DNA of 64,000 nt, taken from assembly GCA_041277045.1 (NCBI GenBank), contig JBGFSY010000002.1, forward strand, positions 248,001 to 312,000, given 5' to 3'. The notes below the pieces were generated by a model. The model saw only the letters and a list, made by a program, of their open reading frames with translations. It was not told where the DNA came from and did not search any database. A program made the position numbers and the translations under genes. Source of the DNA: Reddybacter sp041277045 (GTDB lineage Bacteria > Pseudomonadota > Gammaproteobacteria > Pseudomonadales > Porticoccaceae). The first letter of the stretch is position 1. Each line of letters begins with the position of its first letter. Shown piece after piece: positions 50,732 through 59,715 of the stretch.

Positions 50732-52349
50732 AATGAAGGCCACTGTAAGCAGTGGTAGAAAATTTTCTGCCATTTGGATTCTGCCGCTGGTGACTCTCAT
50801 TGTCGGGGTGATAATTGTTGCGCACTCGATGATGACACAAGGGCCGACTATCACCATAGATTTTGAAACAGCCGATAGTCTCGAAGTGGGCAAAACTAAA
50901 ATCAGGTTGCTGAGTGTCAACGTTGGTGTGGTTGAGAATGTCAGTATTAAAGAGGATTTATCCGGTGTCACTGCGACGATTAAGCTCGACCAAAAAACCA
51001 GACACCTGCTGGTTGACGATACACGCTTCTGGATTGTGCGAGCGCGTGTTGGCGCCGGTGGTATATCGGGTTTGAGTACGATTTTGTCGGGCGCTTATAT
51101 CGAAATGGCCCCCGGCAACGGCGTGAATAAAACAATGGCCTTTGTCGGTCTCGAAAGCCCACCTCTAACCCCGGCAGGCGCACCCGGTCTACGTTTATCT
51201 CTTTACACGGATCGTGCAGGATCAGTCAGCGAGGGTAATACGGTACTTTACCGAGGCTACCCGGTAGGGCGTGTTGAGGCCATGGCGTTTGATCCCGAGC
51301 GACGGCAGGTGCACTACGACATTTTTATCGATGCGCCTTATCATCTGTTGATTGGTAGTGATACTCGTTTTTGGGATGTTAGTGGCATCTCATTAAAAGC
51401 CTCAGCTGGTGGTTTTGAGGTCGACATGGGCTCCATGGACACGATATTGCTTGGGGGGGTGTCCTTCGGCAGGGTTCCCGGGCTGCCGAAAGGTGGTCTT
51501 ATCGAAAGCGGTCAGGAGTTTAAACTCTACTCATCTTATGACGATATCCTCAAACGCCCCTACAGTTACGGAACCTATTATGTGGTGTCATTTTCACAGT
51601 CACTACGTGGCCTGGTGCCGGGTGCGCCAGTTGAATACCGCGGTATAGAAATAGGTCGTGTGGAGCGTATTTTACTCAAGGAGCTAACGACTACAACTAC
51701 AGGGCTGTCAGGCACAGGGCAGGCCATTCCCGTATTAATTTATCTTGAGCCCGCCCTTCTGGAGATAGGCGATAATAAGAAAGCTGTTGAAGCGTTGAGG
51801 ATGGTGATTGATCGGGGGGTTCGAACAAATGGCTTACGTGCTTCCCTGGAGACAGGGAATTTAATCACGGGCAAGCAGCTCATTAGCATGGATTATTTTC
51901 CCGATGAAGAACCGGCAGAGCTAGGCAAATTTGCGCAGTACAGTGTTATCCCTACTATAGAAACAGGGGTTGCTCGCTTGGAACAGCAGGTGAACGCTTT
52001 CCTTGAAAAACTCAATGCCCTGCCTCTCGAGGAAACGGTGGCGGCAGCTAACAAGACATTGACGTCGTTGACGGCGTCAATAGATTCAGTGAACGGTGTT
52101 TTGGCAAGTGAAGACACTCAGGCTTTACCGAAGGAGATAGTGGCAACGCTGAATGACTTGCGTATTGTTCTGAATGGTCTCTCACCCAATTCGAAAATGG
52201 CGCAAAGCCTGGGTTCTTCTGTTAGCACCTTGAACGCGACATTGATTAGTTTGGATGCCTTAATTCGACAGCTATCGATTAAACCCAACGCGATTATCTT
52301 CCCCGTGTCACCAGAACCCGATTTAATACCCGAGGCTCAAGCCCAATGA
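50721..52349 (+). CDS. pqiB: PqiB-type MCE-domain lipid transport protein
   Basis: A 542-residue protein. One N-terminal membrane anchor (FSAIWILPLVTLIVGVIIVA) is followed by three MCE domains (starting about residues 42, 155 and 285) and a long helical C-terminal region (about 415-520) that in PqiB forms the coiled-coil needle. The domain count matches E. coli PqiB. It is expected to form a hexameric tube between inner and outer membrane. It overlaps both neighbours by a few bases, so the operon is translationally coupled. Confidence 0.92.
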   Translation: MMSEMKATVSSGRKFSAIWILPLVTLIVGVIIVAHSMMTQGPTITIDFETADSLEVGKTKIRLLSVNVGVVENVSIKEDLSGVTATIKLDQKTRHLLVDDTRFWIVRARVGAGGISGLSTILSGAYIEMAPGNGVNKTMAFVGLESPPLTPAGAPGLRLSLYTDRAGSVSEGNTVLYRGYPVGRVEAMAFDPERRQVHYDIFIDAPYHLLIGSDTRFWDVSGISLKASAGGFEVDMGSMDTILLGGVSFGRVPGLPKGGLIESGQEFKLYSSYDDILKRPYSYGTYYVVSFSQSLRGLVPGAPVEYRGIEIGRVERILLKELTTTTTGLSGTGQAIPVLIYLEPALLEIGDNKKAVEALRMVIDRGVRTNGLRASLETGNLITGKQLISMDYFPDEEPAELGKFAQYSVIPTIETGVARLEQQVNAFLEKLNALPLEETVAAANKTLTSLTASIDSVNGVLASEDTQALPKEIVATLNDLRIVLNGLSPNSKMAQSLGSSVSTLNATLISLDALIRQLSIKPNAIIFPVSPEPDLIPEAQAQ

Positions 52350-52903
52350 AGTTTCTAGTCTTATTAGCAACAGTTGTCGTCGCTGGCTGCACCAGTTCTG
52401 TACCGACCCTCAATCAATACCTACTGCGCAGTGACGCATCGAGCCAATTTGCCGTCGAGAAGCAAAGTGCTGTGGTTGGGCTTGGCTCCGTTGTGGTCGC
52501 TTCCTATATCGATGGCCTTGGCCTGGTACAGGAAAGCAGGAGCGGTGAAGTGCGTGCGGCCCGTGATCATCAGTGGGCGGAACCCCTGAGAGACAGCTTG
52601 CGGGTGTTTATGGCCCAGGAAATTTCCGCCGACGCTGGGCAAGTAATTCGTGCTTACAATATTGGCGAGAACGACTGGCAGCGGCGTATCGATTTGCGCA
52701 TCGACCAGCTACACGGCACGGCGAGTGGTAAGGCCAGGCTTGTTGCCTATTGGCAGGTGTTTGATACGGAAGAACGCACGGTCATTTCAGAAAATGGTTT
52801 TAGTGAAATCCAGCCACTTAGTGCCGATGGCTACGAGGCCCTGGTGGCGGCTGAAAAAGCCTTGTTGGTCAGGCTGGCAGCAAAGATGGCCGCTTCGCTT
52901 TAG
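52346..52903 (+). CDS. pqiC: PqiC outer-membrane lipoprotein
   Basis: A 185-residue lipoprotein: signal peptide with lipobox VVAGC (Cys15), then the ABC-type auxiliary lipoprotein fold (LNQYLLRSDAS, VVVASYIDGLGLVQ, LRIDQLHGTASGKARLVAYW). In E. coli PqiC binds the PqiB needle at the outer membrane. Last gene of the operon, overlapping pqiB by 4 bp. Confidence 0.9.
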   Translation: MKFLVLLATVVVAGCTSSVPTLNQYLLRSDASSQFAVEKQSAVVGLGSVVVASYIDGLGLVQESRSGEVRAARDHQWAEPLRDSLRVFMAQEISADAGQVIRAYNIGENDWQRRIDLRIDQLHGTASGKARLVAYWQVFDTEERTVISENGFSEIQPLSADGYEALVAAEKALLVRLAAKMAASL

Positions 52904-52988
52904 GCCTTTTACTTAACACAGGACTGCACTGGTAGAAATAATTCTGTCAGTGCCATAGAGCTTGTTAAGAGAGGTTATGAAGGTCGTA

Positions 52989-53213
52989 TTACGGTAATAC
53001 GAAATTAACGACAGTAATAACGGTAGCAATAAATAACACCGTAAAAATAATACCGGCAAAGACAAAGGTCTTAATATTACCGTGCTTGAAATCTCTTTCG
53101 CGGTTGGCATTGTTTTGCACGCCGATGGCGGCCGACAGGGTGCTTTTTAACAGGTCGACGGCACTGGGTTTTTGACCATATTCTTCTGCCTTGTCTTCAG
53201 TCTGCTTGCTCAT
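52989..53213 (-). CDS. DUF2970 small membrane protein
   Basis: A 74-residue protein: N-terminal amphipathic segment (AVDLLKSTLSAAIGVQNNAN) then a basic stretch and one membrane helix (TFVFAGIIFTVLFIATVITV). It fits the short DUF2970 family of proteobacteria, role unknown. It lies 10 bp after metH on the same strand, so it may be co-transcribed. Confidence 0.8.
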   Translation of the reverse strand: MSKQTEDKAEEYGQKPSAVDLLKSTLSAAIGVQNNANRERDFKHGNIKTFVFAGIIFTVLFIATVITVVNFVLP

Positions 53214-53223
53214 CAGTACTTCC

Positions 53224-56200
53224 TCAATCGGGGTTATAGCCTAGCACCGGGCTAAGTTCACGCTCCAGTTGCTTCGTGTTGCTATTTTTACGCTGGGCGA
53301 GGCTGTCAATTTGGTCGCGTTGCATTTTTCCGGTATTAAAGTAATGGGCCTCGGGGTGGCCGAAATACCAGCCGCTGACCGAGGCAGCGGGGAACATGGC
53401 ATCGCTTTCGGTAAGGCTTATTTCGGCATTTTCCTCGGCATTTAGTAAAGTAAAAATGGTGCGCTTTTCGGTGTGGTCGGGACAGGCGGGGTAGCCGGGT
53501 GCGGGGCGAATACCCAGGTATTTCTCACCGATGAGTGCCTCGTTGTCGAGGTTTTCATCGGCGGCGTAGCCCCATAATTCTCGGCGCACGCGACGGTGCA
53601 TGTGTTCAGCCAAGGATTCCGCCAAGCGATCGGCCAGGGCCTTGATCATAATAGAATTGTAGTCGTCGCCCTGGGCTTCGTACTCTGCTGCTAGCTCGTC
53701 GGCGTTAATACCCGTGGTCACCGCGAAGGCGCCGATGTAGTCAATTTTCCCTGATTCCTTTGGCGCGATAAAGTCGGCCAGTGAAGTTAGGGGAGTCTCG
53801 TTATTGCCCTTGCGGGTTTGTTGGCGAATCTGGTGGCTGGTGGCGAGGATCTCGCTGGCACTGGCATCGCGGTAGATTTCGATGTCGTCGCCGTCGACGC
53901 GATTGGCCGGCCAAATACCCAGCACCGCATTGGCTTTGAGTTTGTGGTTGTCGACCAGATCGCGCAGCATGGCCTGGGCGTCGTCAAATAAATTTTTTGC
54001 CGCTTCACCGACCACCTTGTCTTTAAAGATTTTCGGGTATTTACCCACCAGGCTCCAGGTAATAAAAAACGGCGTCCAGTCGATGGTGTCGATGAGTTCT
54101 TGCAAGGGATAGTCTTTAAAGACCTGCACGCCGAGGGTTTTGGGTACGACGGGCTTGTAGTTGGCCCAATCGTACTGCCAGCCCGCTGCCACGGCTTTGT
54201 CGTAGGGCACGATGTCGCCCCGGGGTGTTCTGTTGGCGACACGCTCACGTACCACCTCGTATTCGGCGGCGGTGTTATCGTAATAGGCCTGACGCTTTTC
54301 CAGGTTCATCAGGGTGCTGGCCACACCCACGGCGCGGGAGGCATCGGCGACATAAATGGCCTGGGCGCGCTGGTATTTGGGGTCTATTTTTACCGCCGTA
54401 TGGGCCTTGGAGGTGGTTGCTCCACCGATCATTAACGGCAGGTTGAAGTCGAGCCTTTCCATCTCTGCGGCGACGTGGACCATTTCATCGAGGGAGGGCG
54501 TGATAAGCCCGGAGAGGCCAATAATATCGACGCCTTCCTCTTTGGCGATGGTGAGGATTTTGTCGCAAGGCACCATGACACCGAGATCAATCACCTCAAA
54601 ATTATTGCACTGCAGTACCACGCCGACGATGTTTTTACCGATGTCGTGGACATCGCCCTTTACTGTGGCCATTAATATTTTGCCGTTACTGCTGGCGTCA
54701 CCGTCTTTTTCTTCTTCAATAAACGGCTGTAAATGGGCGACGGATTGTTTCATCACCCGCGCCGATTTAACCACCTGGGGCAGGAACATTTTGCCATCGC
54801 CGAATAAATCACCGACCACATTCATGCCGTCCATCAGCGGCCCTTCAATCACATGCAAGGGGCGTTCGGCCTGTAGGCGGGCTTCTTCGGTGTCTTCAAT
54901 AATGTGAGTGGTAATGCCCTTCACTAGGGCGTGTTCGAGACGTTTGTTGACATCGAGCTGGCGCCAGGCGAGGTCTTCTTTCTTTTCTTTGGCACTGCCG
55001 TCACCGAGGTAATCACCGGCAATGGCGAGCAGGCGATCGGTACTGTCATCGCGACGATTGCCGATGACGTCTTCGACGGCCTCACGCAATGCGGCGGGCA
55101 GGTCATCGTAAACCGCTAGCTGACCCGCGTTAACGATGCCCATGCTGAGGCCCGCTTTAATGGCGTGGTAGAGAAACACCGAGTGGATGGCCTCGCGCAC
55201 CGGGTTGTTGCCGCGAAAGGAGAACGACACATTACTGATGCCACCGGAGATTTTGGCACCGGGCAAGTTGGCGGTAATCCAACGGCAGGCTTCGATAAAA
55301 TCGACGGCGTAGTTGTTGTGTTCTTCAATGCCGGTGGCGACGGCAAAGACATTGGGGTCAAAAATGATATCGTTGGGATTAAAGCCTACCTCATTGACTA
55401 ACAGCTCGTAACTGCGCCCGCAGATGTCGATGCGCCGTTGCAAATTGTCGGCCTGGCCATCGGTGTCAAAGGCCATGACCACTATGGCGGCGCCGTAGCG
55501 TTTACACAGTTTGGCCTGTTCAATAAAGGCAGCCTCGCCCTCCTTCATGCTGATGGAGTTGACGACCGGCTTGCCCTGGATGCACTTTAGGCCCTCTTCG
55601 ATGACGTGCCATTTCGAGGAGTCGACCATGATGGGGATGCGGGAAATATCCGGCTCCGAGGCGATCAACTTGAGAAAGGTCGTCATCGCTTCGACGGCGT
55701 CGAGCATGCCCTCGTCCATATTGATGTCGATAACTTGTGCGCCGTTCTCGACTTGCTCCAGGGCCACGGCGAGGGCGGTTTCGTAATCACCTTCCAGTAC
55801 CAGGCGTTTGAAGCGTGCCGAGCCGGTGACATTGCAGCGTTCGCCAACATTAACGAAGAGGGAGTCGCTGTTGATGGTAAAGGGCTCGAGGCCGGAGAGG
55901 CGGCAGCTCTGGGCTTCTTCAGGTACGTTTCGCGGTGTCTTCGCGGAGCAGGCTGCAATGATGGCGCTAATGTGTTCGGGGGTGGTGCCGCAGCAGCCGC
56001 CGACAATGTTGATTAAACCGCGCTCAGCGAAGCCGGCAATAATATTGGCGGTCTCTTCCGGGGTTTCATCGTACTCGCCAAAGGCATTGGGTAGGCCTGC
56101 GTTGGGGTGGGCGCTGATGAGGGTGGCGCAAATATTCGACAGTTCTTCAATATGGGGGCGCAGTTGCTCACCACCCAGGGCGCAATTAAGCCCGATGGCA

Positions 56201-56970
56201 AAGGGCTTGGCGTGGGCCAGGCTATTCCAGAAGGCTTCGGGGGTTTGCCCCGACAGCGTGCGGCCACTGGCATCGGTAATGGTGCCGGAAATCATAATCG
56301 GCAATTCAATGCCCAGTTCTTCGTAGACATCCTGCACCGCAAACACCGCCGCCTTGGCATTGAGAGTGTCGAATACGGTCTCGATCAAAATAATATCGCT
56401 GCCACCGGCAATCAGGGCGCGAGTGGCATTGCGGTAATCCTCGGCCAGCGCGTCAAACGTGGTGTTGCGGGCGGCGGGATCGTTGACGTCGGGAGAGATC
56501 GATGCGGTGCGACTGGTCGGCCCAATAACACCGGCCACCCAGCGGGGTTTGTCCGGTGTCAGCGCGCTGAATTCGTCGGCGGCTTCGCGGGCAATTTTGG
56601 CGGCATCAAAATTCAACTCATAGACGATGGCCTCCATACCGTAGTCGGACTGGGAGGCACAGGTCGCATTAAAGGTGTTGGTCTCGATAATATCGGCACC
56701 GGCCTCGAGATAGGCGCGGTGAATATCGCGAATAATTCGTGGCTGGGTCAGTACTAGCAGGTCGTTATTGCCACCGAGATCTTGATGCCAGTCAGCAAAG
56801 CGCTCACCGCGAAAGTCGGCCTCGGTGAGTTTGTGGCGCTGAATCATGGTGCCGGTGGCGCCATCGAGGAAGAGGAGGCGGCTGGCGGCGGCTTGATGGA
56901 GGGCGGTGATACGATCGGCGAGAGTGTTCAACAAATTATCCAGTGTCATAGAGCAAAAACGATTTCGCAT
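53224..56970 (-). CDS. metH: Cobalamin-dependent methionine synthase
   Basis: A 1248-residue four-module enzyme. The homocysteine domain (LLFLDGATGTMIQR; zinc Cys in GLNCALGGEQ and GGCCGTTPEH) is followed by the pterin domain (SLFVNVGERCNVTGSARFK), the cobalamin module with His ligand in DVHDIGKNIVGVVLQCNNFE, and the C-terminal AdoMet reactivation domain (GYPACPDHTEKRTIFTLL). It makes methionine from homocysteine with methyl-THF. The start may instead be ATG 56949 (MTLDNLLN); neither start has a good ribosome-binding site. No cobalamin or SAM riboswitch is evident upstream. Confidence 0.96.
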   Translation of the reverse strand: MRNRFCSMTLDNLLNTLADRITALHQAAASRLLFLDGATGTMIQRHKLTEADFRGERFADWHQDLGGNNDLLVLTQPRIIRDIHRAYLEAGADIIETNTFNATCASQSDYGMEAIVYELNFDAAKIAREAADEFSALTPDKPRWVAGVIGPTSRTASISPDVNDPAARNTTFDALAEDYRNATRALIAGGSDIILIETVFDTLNAKAAVFAVQDVYEELGIELPIMISGTITDASGRTLSGQTPEAFWNSLAHAKPFAIGLNCALGGEQLRPHIEELSNICATLISAHPNAGLPNAFGEYDETPEETANIIAGFAERGLINIVGGCCGTTPEHISAIIAACSAKTPRNVPEEAQSCRLSGLEPFTINSDSLFVNVGERCNVTGSARFKRLVLEGDYETALAVALEQVENGAQVIDINMDEGMLDAVEAMTTFLKLIASEPDISRIPIMVDSSKWHVIEEGLKCIQGKPVVNSISMKEGEAAFIEQAKLCKRYGAAIVVMAFDTDGQADNLQRRIDICGRSYELLVNEVGFNPNDIIFDPNVFAVATGIEEHNNYAVDFIEACRWITANLPGAKISGGISNVSFSFRGNNPVREAIHSVFLYHAIKAGLSMGIVNAGQLAVYDDLPAALREAVEDVIGNRRDDSTDRLLAIAGDYLGDGSAKEKKEDLAWRQLDVNKRLEHALVKGITTHIIEDTEEARLQAERPLHVIEGPLMDGMNVVGDLFGDGKMFLPQVVKSARVMKQSVAHLQPFIEEEKDGDASSNGKILMATVKGDVHDIGKNIVGVVLQCNNFEVIDLGVMVPCDKILTIAKEEGVDIIGLSGLITPSLDEMVHVAAEMERLDFNLPLMIGGATTSKAHTAVKIDPKYQRAQAIYVADASRAVGVASTLMNLEKRQAYYDNTAAEYEVVRERVANRTPRGDIVPYDKAVAAGWQYDWANYKPVVPKTLGVQVFKDYPLQELIDTIDWTPFFITWSLVGKYPKIFKDKVVGEAAKNLFDDAQAMLRDLVDNHKLKANAVLGIWPANRVDGDDIEIYRDASASEILATSHQIRQQTRKGNNETPLTSLADFIAPKESGKIDYIGAFAVTTGINADELAAEYEAQGDDYNSIMIKALADRLAESLAEHMHRRVRRELWGYAADENLDNEALIGEKYLGIRPAPGYPACPDHTEKRTIFTLLNAEENAEISLTESDAMFPAASVSGWYFGHPEAHYFNTGKMQRDQIDSLAQRKNSNTKQLERELSPVLGYNPD

Positions 56971-57121
56971 TTTAGCAGTTTGCTTGTGTAAGTGCTTGCG
57001 TGCTGGTGCTTGTCAAGTATGGGATGTCTACTTAAGGAAGGGGGCCTCTAACGACGATGCCTTATAAACTGAAGCATCTGTTTATGGATAGCCGTTGAGT
57101 GTCGAGCAGAGGCTTGCTAAA

Positions 57122-57146
57122 ATACATGAGTAATTTACTCAGGTAT
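57122..57146. promoter_or_regulatory. IscR type 1-like palindrome upstream of nfuA
   Basis: A 25-bp imperfect palindrome beginning atacatgagtaattt and ending actcaggtat. It fits the spacing and ends (ata...tat, ga-t / a-tc) of the 25-bp type 1 site bound by [2Fe-2S]-IscR, with symmetric changes at the C/G positions. It lies 15 bp before the nfuA ATG, where it would overlap the promoter or leader. nfuA is an IscR-regulated gene in some gammaproteobacteria, which supports the call. Confidence 0.55.
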
Positions 57147-57160
57147 AGGTAGGTGCAACA

Positions 57161-57745
57161 ATGAGCAGTATCGACATCACCCCATCAGCCCAGGAGTACT
57201 TGTCCGACTTGCTGGTAAAGCAGGATTGCGAGGGTATTGCTATTCGCCTTTTTGTATCCGACCCGGGTACACCGAAAGCGGAGACCTGCATTGCCTATTG
57301 CCGTCCGGGAGAGGAGCAGGAAGACGATCAGCTCCTCGAGCTGCCTAATCTCAAGGCCTACCTCGACAAACGCAGTGTGCCCTTTTTGGAAGATGCGAAA
57401 GTCGACTACTCCCCCGACCGCCTCGGCGGTCAGTTGAGTATCCGCGCACCCAATTCACGCATGCCTCGGGTCAGCGATGACAGCCCGATTGAAGACAAGG
57501 TTAATTACGTCCTGCACAGTGAAATCAATCCGGGCCTTGCCGCTCACGGCGGCAATATTAGTCTCGAAGAGATGGACGGTGATATTGCCGTGCTGCAGTT
57601 CGGCGGTGGTTGTCAGGGTTGTGGCCAAGCTGATGTCACCCTGAAAGACGGGGTCGAGCGCACCTTGCTGGAAAAAATTCCCGAACTAAAAGGTGTGCGT
57701 GATATCACCGATCACAGTGATAGCTCTCAGGCCTTTTATAAATAA
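57161..57745 (+). CDS. nfuA: Fe-S biogenesis protein NfuA
   Basis: A 194-residue protein: a degenerate A-type carrier domain at the N-terminus (ITPSAQEYLSDLLVKQ, without the usual Cys set) and a C-terminal Nfu domain with the cluster-binding CxxC in QFGGGCQGCGQADVTLKDGV. It carries 4Fe-4S clusters to client enzymes, especially under oxidative or iron-poor conditions. The length matches E. coli NfuA (191). An IscR-like palindrome sits at its promoter. Confidence 0.96.
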   Translation: MSSIDITPSAQEYLSDLLVKQDCEGIAIRLFVSDPGTPKAETCIAYCRPGEEQEDDQLLELPNLKAYLDKRSVPFLEDAKVDYSPDRLGGQLSIRAPNSRMPRVSDDSPIEDKVNYVLHSEINPGLAAHGGNISLEEMDGDIAVLQFGGGCQGCGQADVTLKDGVERTLLEKIPELKGVRDITDHSDSSQAFYK

Positions 57746-57862
57746 GCCCGCAATTGATCTGCCACAATTATAACTGACTGTGGTGGTGATTTTTATACCT
57801 TCCCTTATGCCCTGATATTAATTAGTGGTATATTTTGCAGCCCTTGAAGATTTAAAAACACC

Positions 57863-58441
57863 ATGCCTCGACCGCCCGAATACAATCGATTCGATGTCGT
57901 CAACGCTGCTATGCAGGTGTTTTGGGCGGAGGGCTATGAGACCAGCTCAATACAGAAGCTGCTTAGTGCCATGGGCCTCAATCGTGGCAGTTTGTATGCC
58001 GCCTTTGGCGATAAAGAGGGGCTGTTTCTCGAAGCGCTCGATATGTACGTCGAAGACGTGGCTGTCACCTTAAAAGCCACGCTCTGGTCGATTGATGACC
58101 CCTTGCTCGCCATCCGCAGTTTTCTGGAAAGCGTGTGTTTGATCGAAGACGAGGCAATTCGCTCACGGGGCTGTTTATTGTTCAACAGTATTTCTGAATT
58201 TGCCCACGTTAATCATCACCTGGCGGATGAGGCGGAGAAACGTACAAAACCACTCAATGCCCTGTTTGAAAAACGTCTGGCCGAGGCTCAGTCGCTGGGC
58301 CTGCTCGATAATAAAAAATCGCCGAAGGCGATGGCGGATTACTTATTGACCCTGGCCGTTGGCCTGCGTATGCATGCCAAAATGAACACCAGCCGCGAGA
58401 CCTTGCAGGGCATTATTAATGTCGGTCTTTCTGCGTTGTAG
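57863..58441 (+). CDS. TetR-family transcriptional regulator
   Basis: A 192-residue regulator. The N-terminal HTH is SSIQKLLSAMGLNRGSLYAA (residues about 30-50) followed by FGDKEGLFLEALDMY. The C-terminal ligand domain resembles the TetR_C AcrR/NemR-like type (SRGCLLFNSISEFAHVN, with a Cys that could be redox-active). Its target is unknown and no operator is visible. It stands alone, ending in a strong terminator shared with the convergent DAHP synthase gene. Confidence 0.9.
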   Translation: MPRPPEYNRFDVVNAAMQVFWAEGYETSSIQKLLSAMGLNRGSLYAAFGDKEGLFLEALDMYVEDVAVTLKATLWSIDDPLLAIRSFLESVCLIEDEAIRSRGCLLFNSISEFAHVNHHLADEAEKRTKPLNALFEKRLAEAQSLGLLDNKKSPKAMADYLLTLAVGLRMHAKMNTSRETLQGIINVGLSAL

Positions 58442-58468
58442 CTTTTATAAGACGCTGAATTTAAGTCG

Positions 58469-58510
58469 GATAAAAAAGGGGCTCTTCTTAAGAAGAGCCC
58501 CTTTTTTATC
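58469..58510. terminator. Bidirectional rho-independent terminator
   Basis: A 42-base perfect palindrome: arms 58469-58489 and 58490-58510 with core aaggggctctt/aagagcccctt flanked by A and T runs. It serves the TetR gene (plus) and the DAHP synthase gene (minus). Confidence 0.9.
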
Positions 58511-58536
58511 GGCAGATTATTTAATAGTTGCGTTAA

Positions 58537-59616
58537 TTAATCGGCTTTAAAGCGTTTTGGCAGCACATCTTTCAATTTGTCGTGCATGTCGAGTATGGAC
58601 TTTTCGGTCGTTTCCCAATCAATGCAGGCATCGGTGACGGATTGGCCGTAGACCATGTCGTCGCGATTGGCGGAGAGCTTTTGATTGCCTGCCACTAGAT
58701 TACTTTCCACCATAATACCGACGATGGAGCGATTGCCTTCGACGATTTGGCTGGTGATGTTTTCCATGACAAGCACCTGTAATTCATGGTTTTTGTTCGA
58801 GTTGGCGTGGCTGCAATCGACCATAATATTGGCGGCGATGCCGGCCTTCTCTAATGCTTGTTCGCAAAGAGAAACGCTGACCGAATCGTAATTGGGTTTG
58901 TCATCGCCGCCGCGCAAAACAATGTGGGAATAGGGGTTGCCGTTAGTTTTGATAATGGCGACGCTACCCTCGGAATTAATGCCGAGGAAGCGGTGGGGAT
59001 TAGCCACTGATTTTAGAGCGTTAGTGGCTACGGTGAGGCTGCCATCAGTACCATTTTTAAAACCGACCGCAGAGCTCAGGCCGCTGGCCATTTCCCGGTG
59101 GGTTTGAGATTCGGTGGTGCGCGCACCAATGGCTGACCAGCTGATTAGGTCCTGTAAATACTGGGGTGAAATAGGATCGAGGGCTTCGGTCGCAGTGGGC
59201 AGCCCCAATTCGGAAATATCCATTAATAGCTGGCGGCCAATGTGCAAGCCATCGGATATTTTGAAAGAGTCATTTAGGAAGGGGTCGTTGATCAGTCCTT
59301 TCCAGCCAACGGTGGTGCGTGGTTTTTCAAAATAAACCCGCATCACAATCATCAGCGTATCGCCGACTTTATCGGCCAGCGCTTTTAAGCGCACGGCGTA
59401 ATCTTTTGCGGCATCGACATCGTGAATGGAGCAGGGGCCGATAACTACAAACAGGCGGTGATCCTTGTGGTCGAGAATAGCCTCGATACTTTTACGGCCC
59501 TGGGAAATTGTCTGCGCTGCTGCTTCGCTGAGGGCGACATCAGTTTTTAATTGATTGGGCGTCAGCAGAACTTCCTGTGACTGAATATTGAGGTTTTCGA
59601 GTGTGCGCTGGACCAT
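58537..59616 (-). CDS. 3-deoxy-7-phosphoheptulonate synthase (class I, AroFGH type)
   Basis: A 359-residue DAHP synthase: FVVIGPCSIHDVDAAKDYA, MRVYFEKPRTTVGWKGLIND, GARTTESQTHREMASGLSS and MVDCSHANSNKNHELQ are the class I signature blocks with the PEP- and E4P-binding residues. It commits PEP and erythrose-4-phosphate to aromatic biosynthesis. Which amino acid controls it (Phe, Tyr or Trp) cannot be told reliably, so no aroF/G/H symbol is given. Confidence 0.95.
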   Translation of the reverse strand: MVQRTLENLNIQSQEVLLTPNQLKTDVALSEAAAQTISQGRKSIEAILDHKDHRLFVVIGPCSIHDVDAAKDYAVRLKALADKVGDTLMIVMRVYFEKPRTTVGWKGLINDPFLNDSFKISDGLHIGRQLLMDISELGLPTATEALDPISPQYLQDLISWSAIGARTTESQTHREMASGLSSAVGFKNGTDGSLTVATNALKSVANPHRFLGINSEGSVAIIKTNGNPYSHIVLRGGDDKPNYDSVSVSLCEQALEKAGIAANIMVDCSHANSNKNHELQVLVMENITSQIVEGNRSIVGIMVESNLVAGNQKLSANRDDMVYGQSVTDACIDWETTEKSILDMHDKLKDVLPKRFKAD

Positions 59617-59715
59617 AACGTTACGACCTGAATGATCTGATTTATTAAAAATGGGTCGTCATTCTACTGCAAAAGTGGTGACAATGGGGTGAAAAGCGCC
59701 AACTTGAAACGGATA

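Noticed and set aside
56971..57160. Cobalamin or SAM riboswitch upstream of metH
   Set aside because: Only about 190 bp lie between metH and nfuA and no B12-box or SAM-riboswitch core was recognised.
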